Source: Opisthocomus hoazin
Lineage: Eukaryota > Chordata > Aves > Opisthocomiformes > Opisthocomidae
Direction of reading: 5' to 3'
NCBI RefSeq assembly: GCF_030867145.1
Contig: NC_134422.1
Coordinates: 7,877,531-7,941,530 of the forward strand
Length of the DNA stretch: 64,000 bases
Made by a program: the position numbers and the translations under genes. Each line of letters opens with the position of its first letter. The first letter of the stretch is position 1. Of the stretch, positions 49,500 through 64,000 are shown piece after piece. Below the pieces are notes generated by a model, which was not told where the DNA came from, did not search any database, and saw nothing but the letters and a program-made list of their open reading frames with translations.

Positions 49500-51088
49500 T
49501 TGACTGTGTGAGGGATCGCTTAAGTGATCTGGATGTCCACAAATCCATGGGCCCCGATGGAATGCACCCACGAGTGCTGAGGGAGCTGGCGGATGTCATT
49601 GCTGAGCCACTCTCCATCATCTTTTGAGAGGTCCTGGAGGACAGGAGAGGTGCCCGAGGACTGGAGAAAGGCCAATGTCACTCCAATCTTTAAAAAGGGC
49701 AAGAAGGAGGACCCAGGGAACTACAGGCCGGTCAGCCTCACCTCCATCCTGGGAAAGGTGATGGAGCAGCTTATCCTGGAGGCCATCATCAAGCAAGTGG
49801 AAGAAAAGAAGCTTATCAGGAGTAGTCAGCATGGATTCACCAAGGGGAAATCATGCCTGACCAATCTGATAGCTTTCTACGATGACATGACTGGCTGGGT
49901 AGACGAAGGGAGAGCCGTGGATGTTGTCTACCTTGACTTCAGCAAGGCTTTCGACACAGTCTCCCATGATATCCTCCTAGGGAAGCTGAGGAAGTGTGGG
50001 CTGGATGAGTGGTCGGTGAAGTGGATAGAGAACTGGCTGAATGGCAGAACTCAGAGGGTTGTCATCAGCGGCGCTGAGTCTAGTTGGAGGCTGGTAACAA
50101 GTGGTGTCCCTCAGGGGTTGGTACTGGGCCCAGTCTTGTTTAACTTCTTCATCAACGACCTGGATGAAGAGTTAGAATGTACCCTCAGCAAGTTTGCTGA
50201 TGACACCAAACTGGGAGGTGTGGTAGACACACCGGGAGGCTGTGCTGCCATTCAGCGTGACCTGGATAGGCTGGAAAGCTGGGCAGAGAGGAACCTGATG
50301 AGGTTCAACAAAGGCAAATGCAGGGTCCTGCACCTGGGGAGGAACAACCTCATGCACCAGTACAGGCTTGGGGTGGACCTGCTGGAGAGCAGCTCTGCGG
50401 AGAGGGACCTGGGCGTCCTGGTGGACGACAGGTTAACCATGAGCCAGCAGCGTGCCCTGGCTGCCAAGAAAGCCAATGGGATCCTGGGGTGCATCAAGAG
50501 GAGTGTGGCCAGCAGGTCGAGGGAGGTTCTCCTTCCCCTCTACACTGCCCTAGTGAGGCCTCATCTAGAGTACTGTGTCCAGTTCTGGGCTCCCCAGTTC
50601 AAGAAAGATGAAGAGCTACTGGAGAGAGTCCAGCAGAGGGCTACGAGGATGGTGAGGGGACTGGAGCATCTCCCCTACGAGGAGAGGTTGAGGGAGCTGG
50701 GCTTGTTCAGCCTGAAGAAGAGAAGGCTGCGAGGGGACCTTATAAATGCTTATAAATATCTGAAGGGTGGGTGTCAGGAGGATGGGGCCAAGCTCTTTTC
50801 AGTGGTGCCCAGTGACAGGACAAGGGGCAATGGGCACAAACTGAAGCACAGGAAGTTCCATCTGAACACAAGGAAGAACTTCTGTCCTCTGAGGGTGACG
50901 GAGCCCTGGAACAGGCTGCCCAGGGAGGTTGTGGAGTCTCCTTCTCTGGAGATATTCAAGACCCACCTGGACAAGGTCCTGTGCAGCCTGCTGTAGGTGA
51001 CCCTGCTTCGGCAGGGGGGTTGGACTAGATGACCCACAGAGGTCCCTTCCAACCCCTACTATTCTGTGATTCTGTGATTCTGTGATTC
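49500..51088 (+). mobile_element. 5'-truncated CR1 LINE with near-intact reverse transcriptase frame
   Basis: CR1 is the main avian non-LTR retrotransposon. Similarity starts near 49500 ([20 protein letters not shown]) and the frame runs to the ORF2 stop at 50996 (LDKVLCSLL). Visible motifs are NYRPVSLTS, the RT block [33 protein letters not shown] and the catalytic FADDTKL. One frame change sits at the T-run 49622-49625, between ...LSIIF and ...[12 protein letters not shown]. The 3'UTR ends in repeated ATTCTGTG. The endonuclease half is missing. It lies upstream of UBXN4 on the opposite strand and looks recent. Confidence 0.93.
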
Positions 51089-51089
51089 C

Positions 51090-54000
51090 AGTCTGGAAAG
51101 CTGTTCACTTTGCATACCCTGGAGTTTAATTAGAAAAGTCACTGGATAATGACAACTAAAAAACCTGTGAAGCTGTAGCAAAAAGAGGCAAATCAATGTT
51201 AAGAGCAATATGCAAAAATTGTTTTAACTCTCTCAAGGTGCAGCATGTGGAAAAGGTGTCACAGTAATCCTGCTCACTGGGTAAGCTTTGCATACACCTG
51301 TTGTGCTTCTGCAAGTTTATTAGAGAGCCAACCGTCAGAACACTATAGCTTTTCTGCTGAGATGGTATTTTTTTGTGTTTTCTTTCTTCATGGTACTAAA
51401 TAGGTGAAGGAACAGTGCTGAAGGTTGGATGGTATTAAATTATAATTTTTTTTTAAATTAATAAAAAGACATCTCTGTTACGCATGTGCATATAGAGGAA
51501 GCGGTTAGGTTGTAATGTGTATTAGTATCTTAAGCTCTATGCAGAATTCCGATGTGTTACACCAATTCTCATGGCATTCCCAACAGCTGTAGTTTGAATT
51601 TATTGCACCTTATTTGAAACCCTAAGCTGGAAGCCAAGTTGCACGAAAAGGGTGAGTGAAGCGTTGAACACCGTATTTTTTTGAAATTATTTTGCAAATA
51701 TGGTTTTCAAAAATTCCTACACCACACAAGCAATAAATTTTGTTTAAAAGTGGAAGGGCTTACTAACGAGTGGATAGGTTAAGTTTTGCGAGGGTGTAGT
51801 CTTAGTATAGTATAATTATTAATTAGTCTTAATTATTCTATATAATAATTACTTTATTATTCTATATTATAATTATTCTATTATTCTAGTATATAATAAT
51901 TATTCTATATAATAGACTATAATAATTAGTCTTAATTATTAATTAGTCTTAGTAATAGTATAATTATTAACTAATAATTACTAATTATTATACTAGTATT
52001 AGTATAATTCTCTAACTGTATTTGTATTGCCTTCTCAAATAATTACAGTTTTAAAAGTATAATTCTCTAACTGTAGGGTCACTGCGTTGCTGCTGTTGCA
52101 TGTGCCTCTGCTGCTGTAATTGATGTGAGAGCCCCTAGAGCAGGTGTCCCTGGAAAACAGCAGAGGTTTTCAATTTGTAGGCCTAGGAAAAAGGAGGGGT
52201 AACTAGTAAGCAGAAAGTTTTATTGGGAAATAAAATAATTTGATAGCTGAAGCATTACCTGGAATTCAGTTCCTTGGTGTGCTGCCAAGTCCCTGGCTGA
52301 CTTTGGCAAGTTTGGTGTGTATGTATTACATCTATTACTCTTGTGGAAATTGTTAAAATGAATACACAAAACCAAATTCAGCAATCAGTACGGGAAACAA
52401 TGCAAGGCAGTCATTTACGTGTCAAGAGATTAATCCCCCCCCAAAACAGCACAGATCTACTTGGATTAAAAAGGAAAATATTTTTATTAGTGAATTACTT
52501 TTTTTAGTTGCACTGTTGCTTCACGCTAACCGATGGTTCATTAACAAATCAAAGTATCAGTTTAAGCCAAGTAAAAAGGCAACAAATTTGAGTAAACATG
52601 GAGACAAGCTCAATTGTATTTTCTAGTATGTATAAATCAGTGTGATAGACTATCATAGGACACTTAGTAATGCTGTTTCTTAGAGTAACTACTTTGGAAA
52701 CTGTAAGAAGGGCAAGGCTGTGCTGCATACCAGTCTGCCTAATTAACTCTCCAACTAGTGCAAAAGTTAAGATATTAGAAAGAAGCAGGACGCCCCTCTC
52801 AAGTTCAGACTGAGGTCCTCTGTAATTCCAGCATGATGTGCAATATTGCTGCCTTTTTTTTTCCTGAAGTTAGCTGTCGAGTAATTTGGGAACTGAAATG
52901 TAACTGATCACTTAGGGCTGAAGCGAGTCCATATTGCAGCCAGCTTCTAGCGTGCTTTCCACCTCTGTTGCACCCACGTCTGAAAAATTTCACTATTGTC
53001 AGCGTGGTGTATTCTCATCAATCCTTAGTCTAATTCAGATTCTCAGTTAACTGGGGTGTGGGAACTGAATTAAGAATAAACCTCACTGTTAAGCGTCATC
53101 CACAGCAGCACAGTTTATTTTTATAGTTTATACCAGTTTTAAAAGCGTACACCTATCAGCAACATACAGATTTTCCTATATAGTTCTTTGGTTTACAGCA
53201 CTAGTCTTTATCTGACATTCAGGTTTCTCTTCCGTAGTGCAGAACAGTTCATTGCAGTTGCATGCATCCCATATGATGACTAGGCTCGTGTGCTTTACAA
53301 GCGAGACTAAAAGATGAAAAAAAGCAGCAAACACTAAAGTGTTCGCGCCCTGGACCAAATGTTCATTTTGTAAGCGTCATCCACTTTCAACCTGACAATT
53401 TTTGACAAACGGTAAACATTGCAAAACGTCAAGTAGTTACAAGCAGGGTAAAAAACAAACCTTGCTAATAAGGGGCTGCCAGACAGGGTCAGGTCCAGAC
53501 TCCAGCCCTACAAGGCTAAACACATGAGGCAGACACTGAACTAAAAGGAAGCTCACACATGCGGTGGTAAGAACAGAATGCTGTACATTTTCACATCAGC
53601 CAAGAGGCAACTTTATTCACACTGGACCTTGCATCTGAAGTTTCCAGATGTGAATAGACTTTGGTCTCAGGTTCCAGAATAAGAACTTAAAGGAACTTAA
53701 TTTTCAGAATGTTTTGGAAGTTAGGCCCTTTTAAGGGTTCTGATCTAGACCCAAGAAATAAGGCTTCCAAAGTGGAGTCACATGGGCATTGTGCACTTTA
53801 CGTTTATGCTTGTTGACATCAATAGCCAAAAACACCCAAACCCAAAATGTTTTAAATGTGAATAGCAGCAGGGCATCAAATAGAGGCAGAACATCAACCT
53901 TCATGAAGACCGAGATGTAGAAACATCGAAGGGATTGAAATTAGTCCTTTCTCAGGTGGAAATATATAAAAATTCCTGCTACAGTAATTTTTCATGACCT

Positions 54001-57000
54001 GAACATAAAAGTGGTTTGATAATTTTTCTCCAAAACTTTATGTAAACGTTCTTTGCCTCAGGGCTAAATACAGGAAATTACAGCCCACACCGATTTTATA
54101 GGGGGAAAAATGTCATGGAGCTAAAATAGTTATTTATAGAAGTAGTTACTTGCAATTTTAATTATGGCTCCCTTTCAGACATCCAAACAAGTTAGCACAA
54201 GATTAACTCAAAACAACAAACACGTCAAATGTGAAGTTCTAAGGCACAAAACAGTGTCATAGCAGGAGAATATTTATTCCACCTTGAGAGGGAAATGGCT
54301 TGCATTACTAGATAGGAAAAGCATATAGAACTATTTGAATAGTGCAGGACAAAAAAAGGGTCACTCTGTGAAAGGCATGTCGCGTAGTGAAGTACCTCAC
54401 TTGATTCATCAAGCTAAAGAATTATTCTTGTGCTTTGACAGAACTGAACTCCCATCTACAAACCACTGTCCTGTGCCACCTAAATCTTCAAACGTAATGC
54501 GTGTTCTACAAAAGGCCAGTCCGATTAGGGACGGTTGCCAGTGGAAACACCTCAGCACTACAGTCTTCAGTACACCACCATGCTAGATAGGTTGCTTTCT
54601 TTGTAGGTGTTCTGCTGCTTTTCTTCATACGTCATTTTCTAAGTGCGTGTGCGTGAAAAAGGATTTCAGATTATGGGAAGTTAAATTTGCTCAGGGAGGA
54701 GCCTCAGGTAAGATGCAAGATGCGTGTTGCCAATGTTTCACTTCATACCAATCCAGTCTTAGGGACACATGCAGCACGCAGGCTGCAGTTTGGCAGCCGT
54801 GTGGAGGCTGTGAGTAGATTCCCAGCTGTGCTGCTATGACCTACACAAATCCAGCCTCGGGGCCATGTGGTTTCCAGTGTTCCCAGAGTATGGAGCTTGA
54901 ATTTGTTTCCTTGAGTTTGAATTATCCTTTTCACTGTACTACCACAAATAACATTGAATCTGTTCACAGTTCAGGGATGCATTTTACACAGTAATGTAAC
55001 TGTGTTAAAAATTAAAATCAAGAAATAGTATCCTTTGGTGGAGTAGGTAACAGCCAGATCCATTTGGCTTTTCTGGTTATTCTTCCAGTGCTTTTTCCTC
55101 AGCCTTAAACGCTATGAGACATGTTCCCAACCAAATGTAATGTATTAAATTACTGCACTATAATTTAAGTCCTGGCTTAATTCCTTTTGCCACTATTTGC
55201 TTTAAAAATGGCTTTAATATTATATGACAGGAAGCTCAAATAGCACTGGAGTGCTAGAAAATTTGTTGAGAACACTTGGGAATTCTAGCTTTACATACAT
55301 CTATTTTATGCCATAAAGTGCATTTATTTGCTTTCTAGAACATGATGCAAATCTATGGAACCAATCTAGTTCCAGGGGTTTTGTACACAGTCCCATGGTT
55401 TGTGTGTTTTAAGGAACCAATAAAGGGCAGAAGTGCGAAAGCCAGGAAGGTGCAAATGATCTTGGTTAGATGAGTTTAGGCCCTGTGCAGTTACTAAGGA
55501 CTGTATGAAATAGCACAAAATCAGGAGTGAACAAGATTGTAAAGCAGAAATATGTGAATTCTGTGCCCATCGTAGACATCAGACTTTAATGGTTTCAAAG
55601 TCTTGTTAATTGCATCTGTCCTGCTGGTATCGGCACACCCAGATCAAAAAAAAGTGACTGCCCCTGTTTAACGCCGAGGAAAACACTCAGAAAGGGTAAC
55701 CTGCCAGCAGTAATTGTAGGCAAGTATCAGATTTGGGATTAGAATACAACTAGCTTATTAAATGTTCAAATTTTTTCTTCTAGCGCAATTTTCAGTTAAA
55801 TTTATAACTGACTTGATAAGAATTAAATATTTGCTGGGCCTTGTGCCTAATCCATGTATCCGTCCCCTCCTTTTGTTTGGATTGCTTGTGTTCTCCCTGC
55901 TTACCTCTATCCTCATTACATTTTCTTCTCTTTGATTATTATGGGGAAAGTTTATTAAATGAATTAAGTCATGCAGCATCCTTTGGAAGCCGCTTGATTT
56001 GATGTTAGATTTAGTTCTTGGGTTGTTCAGAATAGGTGGAAGCTCTCAGATACTAACTACACACCTACGAAAAATCTTGTCCTGGAATGTGTTAGCCACA
56101 GGAGGCAGCTGGCTCTCTGGGCTGTGACACCTGTCATTAAACGTTTTAATATGTTAATTACTTTACAGGATTAAAACCATAATCTTAAACTAGCACTGGA
56201 AATTGGCAAGAGGCAGTAACAGAACCTGTGCGTTAGCCGTGTTATCTCTGTGCTGTTCAGAGAAGAATATTATAATCTGCATAAACTGGGGTTCGTAACA
56301 TCTTTGGATTGCTGTAGTTTACTGTACCCACAACCAGCCTCAGGAGGAAGAAATTTATCGCCTCATTCAAGTAGTATATTCAGTCAAGTAGTAGCATAAG
56401 AACTCAAATGCCTAGAAGTACCACCCTTTTAGAAAAGCAGACACGGGTAAGTAGATCAGTCTGTTGGCTAGGGGCTTGAAGCTGAACATTTTCCCCTGTG
56501 TTTTAGGGGAACATCTGAGTGCAAGTTTACCTTTAGTCACGTAAATACCTGTCACTACAGCATTTTGCAGAATCAAGTCCCATATACCTAATTTGTTAGA
56601 ATACATTATTCCCAGACATGCCAGTTTGCTTGCAAGTACTGTGGTTCATCACATGAAGGATTTAAGAATTAAACGTGCATAGGACTGCTCTTGCCACTTC
56701 ACATGTTTATGTTTGGTTGTTCAGGGATAGGATTTTTTTGTATACAAGATGAAAATCAATGCTGGTGTGGGCACCTAAATTCTTTACTTTTCCTCTGTAA
56801 AATGTGTTTTTAAACATAATGTTTACCTTGAGTTTCCACTTACAGAAGTTACAAGTGATCTTTTATCAAGAAAAAGCCTTAAGAAGGGAACAATTTTACC
56901 TACAGAAAATCAGAACCTGGGCTAAAAATAAAAAACCAGGAGTAGTCCCTTATGGTCTCTGATCAATTTCTCTCTCTCTTTACTTATATAGGGAAACACT

Positions 57001-57190
57001 TGAAAAATGATGAAGGGCAGGATATGTAAATAAACGCTTCAAGAAGAGGAACAGAGATAGTGGTTCTTTGAAAAGGACTAGTACTTGTGTTATTTTTAAG
57101 TTCTTTTCTCACATTTGAAGGGATCCAAACCATTAATGTGTGTCCATCCAGGTTTCAGCAGACTCCTAGAAGTTTAAACAAGTGCACTGA
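51090..57190. other. UBXN4-R3HDM1 spacer
   Basis: Apart from the AT-rich block at 51800-52075, I recognise no gene, exon or repeat. All ORFs are short and show no family signal. The right end probably includes the R3HDM1 3' end. Confidence 0.6.
51800..52075. repeat. AT-rich, self-complementary low-complexity block
   Basis: Almost pure A/T, built from variants of TTAATTATTC and TATATAATAATTA in both orientations. At its right edge the 20-mer AGTATAATTCTCTAACTGTA occurs at 52001-52020 and again, identical, at 52056-52075. Confidence 0.85.
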
Positions 57191-57211
57191 AAAAGTTTGT
57201 GTTTGTAAACA

Positions 57212-57217
57212 TTTATT
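57212..57217 (-). promoter_or_regulatory. R3HDM1: Candidate R3HDM1 poly(A) signal
   Basis: AATAAA on the minus strand lies 1.02 kb past the stop codon. This is the best-placed hexamer for a 3'UTR of about 1 kb; others exist further left. Confidence 0.45.
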
Positions 57218-58239
57218 TTCTTGAACTGAAAAAGGCTTGCATCAGCACACATTGTACAGCCTTGCAAATTACACAAATTGAAAAAAGTTTGTTTCTTTTA
57301 TGTGCAATGAATCTTTAATGTCCAGTGAGCATCTGCAAATGATGAAAAATTAAACCATTAAAAAGGTTTCCAGCACTTATCAAACACAATTATCTTAGCG
57401 TGAAAAGGAAGAGAAAGAGATCCATACTGGTGGGAACACAATTAAAGTGCAAACATTTTGTCACTTGTGAAGATACATTTTAGTTTCTTCACGCTTTTGC
57501 TAAAAAGAAATATTAAAATGTGATTCAGTGAACATTCTTCATAACCTATTCATATTCCCCCTCAAATAATTATTAAAGTTGTTGGATCAGAAGCAAATCC
57601 TTCAAGGGTACAAGCTACTTGTAATTTCTTTTGACATTGCTTGAATGAATCTCAAAAGAAAATGACCATCTAAGGAGTTAGTTACTAAAATTACATTTTT
57701 TTTCCTTAAAAAAGAAAAGCAAAAATACAAGGGACAAAGAACAGGTTAACTTGAAGATTTGGGGTAGTTTACTAGAAAATGAGTGTAATTGCTTGAAAAT
57801 GGTTCTCTTTTCCCCTCCACCAATCCTCAGGTTCCTGCCTTGGAATGGACAGCTGTGTGCTGGCTGTGAAAAGGGATTATAAAATACAAATCTGAATATG
57901 GATTTTTATGAACATTTGCTGTACAATAGAACTTTGGATCCGATACAAGAATTCAAAAATATAAAACAAAACTACTATAAAAGTAGGGGGCATTCCAACA
58001 GCATTCCTTGTAGAAAGCTGCCTGTCTCAAAGATGATTCCTTGCTGTTGTCTGGGATTAACTCTGTATTTTATTTTTTTCTTGCTGGATCACGGGGTTAT
58101 TTATTCTTCAGTGGCTAATGTCATATGACAAAACATCCCAGGAGTCTCTATGAAGAGAACAGAAACCCCATCACATCAAGCCAATCAAGGAGAGGAGGAC
58201 ATGGAAGTAGTAAAGGCTGAGTGTCCACTGATGTAACCG

Positions 58240-62601
<4,362 letters not shown>

Positions 62602-63063
62602 TCATCATACATTTCCATTTTAGCAGCACAGACATGAATTTAAAAAAGAGAAATAGCATAATGAATGTTTTGCTAAGGAAGCTGCTGAATCCTAGAAAAC
62701 TAGAGCAGTATCTTCTGTACAATTATATCCTCACTATCAGATAAATCTGTGAGAGCTATCTTAGAGGGCTTTCCAGAACTACAAAAGATAGTGGAGCCAC
62801 TGAAACTCATTATTGAGAATATTTTTGAAATAAATCCTTCTATTTAATAATAGTTGAAAGTATTCAACATTCACTGTAGTTACTGTCAGAGCAACATATT
62901 GAAGAACATGTGATGTTAAGTAAAAATACGCTTTATTTAAAAATAGAAGTTACCTATTTAGTTTTACATGATACACAGCAATATGGACTCAAAATGTTTT
63001 CTCCAATACGATGGCATACATCAGAAAGACCTGGAATCAATCTTTAGTCTGAGGCAAAATTAC

Positions 63064-63297
63064 CCTCAGTTAAAAGTTCCATATAGGAACGTTTTTCTGG
63101 GCAGAGACTGCAGATGGATCCCCGCGTCCCGTAGCTGCTGTGGTAGCCACCGGAGTGCCCAAGCCAGGGCAGAACAGCCAAGTAGCTGATGCTGCTCCAT
63201 GAGTTTTTGCATGAGGAGGCGTGACCAGAGGCTGCCCCAGAGAGAAGCTGTCTTCCCCCTTTGACCTGGATCTGTCCCAGGTAATTCATACAATGTC
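63064..63297 (-). other. Candidate phase 1-1 cassette exon in an R3HDM1 intron
   Basis: A GC-rich 234-base segment in an AT-rich intron has an AAACAG acceptor and a GAGG/GTAATT donor. It stays open in the one frame that joins the next R3HDM1 exon (…MELLTE, then AVAPPP). I find no match to the known protein, so coding is unproven. Confidence 0.2.
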
Positions 63298-63299
63298 CT

Positions 63300-64000
63300 G
63301 TTTACTTGTAAATGGTTGTTTGCAATTTCCTTCCCTACTCTACCCACTGTTTACAGCGCTTCTCAGAAACCATGATTAAATCATTTAATCACCCACCTAC
63401 AGGACCTACAGGCCTCTCAATTTACTACCTACGTCACAGCATCAGTTAGGAGCAGTCAGATACAGATCATAAAATGCATTCATCTTGTATTTTTTAAAAT
63501 GGGCTATTTGTCAAAATGGGTTTTCATTACCCCTGGGCTCCACAAAAAGAAACAGTCTCTCTTGAAAAGCAAACCAAACAATGTAGAATAAGGAACTCAT
63601 ATTAAAACTATATTAGCTCTTGTAAACTGTATTCTGAAGTAGTCGCTATATTGATATTTACAAAAATAAAGTAATAATAGTAATGTTTTCACATCTATAC
63701 TTTCTTTTTAATGGCAAAAAGTTCTACCCATGTGTTACAGACTGAAATGGAAGCAGCAGATATCTGGCCAACTTCAGCAGAGGATATAAATTTAAGAGTC
63801 CCTGCTCTGTCCCTAATAAGGGCCACATGGCGCATATTTCTATTTTGTTGCGCAGCAAAAATAAAATATAACTGTTTGTGGGTATCTGCCACACAGTCAG
63901 AATAATACATAACACAGCAGCTTCCAGGTGGTAAAGCCATAAACTTAACATAATCCCTATTCGTAAATCTGAGATGTACCAGACAAACATCTGTGTACAC
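63300..64000. other. Right window edge, presumed R3HDM1 intron
   Basis: An open frame on the minus strand (64000-63695) shows no similarity to R3HDM1 or any family I know. I treat the stretch as intronic. Confidence 0.4.

Noticed and set aside
63695-64000. Open minus-strand frame reaching the window edge
   Set aside because: It does not resemble R3HDM1 or any family I know, and its composition is like the surrounding intron.

Overview
This is a vertebrate chromosomal window, almost certainly from a bird. The genes have short introns with GT-AG ends. The dominant repeats are CR1 LINEs ending in short ATTCTGTG-type repeats, and there is one solo LTR of a type I associate with avian endogenous retroviruses. 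The gene order MCM6-LCT-UBXN4-R3HDM1 is the inverse-complement of the human 2q21 order and contains no extra protein-coding gene that I can support.

Layout: 1-7680 holds the last eight coding exons of MCM6 (+), from the Walker B exon to the stop and poly(A) signal. The 2.3 kb from 7680 to 10027 is the MCM6-LCT spacer. It carries a mammal-like LCT proximal promoter (GATA, HNF1-like and TATA-like motifs) and, about 1.7 kb further upstream, a decayed duplicate of the LCT promoter and signal-peptide start. Positions 10028-31504 hold a complete LCT gene (+): 17 coding exons that sum to exactly 1,928 codons plus stop, with four glycosidase-like domains, a membrane anchor and a short tail. LCT meets UBXN4 tail to tail. 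UBXN4 (-, 48821-32984) is also complete, with 13 coding exons and 511 aa. It includes a 29-nt microexon followed by an intron with textbook U12-type signals. Its CpG-island promoter lies near 48.3-49.1 kb. A 6 to 8 kb spacer holds a 1.6 kb 5'-truncated CR1 with an almost intact reverse transcriptase frame and an AT-rich block. The last five coding exons of R3HDM1 (-) follow at 58240-62567, and the gene continues beyond the right edge.

Biology: MCM6 is a replicative helicase subunit. LCT is the brush-border lactase-phlorizin hydrolase, kept here with both catalytic domains (III and IV) in an animal that drinks no milk. UBXN4 is an ER-membrane UBX adaptor for p97/VCP in ERAD. R3HDM1 is an RNA-binding R3H-domain protein. 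The genes are neighbours by conserved synteny rather than by shared pathway. The functional link known from mammals is that MCM6 introns hold LCT enhancers. The most notable signals are the relic LCT 5' end, the UBXN4 U12-type intron, a perfect 28-bp GC hairpin in UBXN4 intron 1, the missing pro-lactase cleavage arginine and a phase-symmetric candidate exon in R3HDM1.
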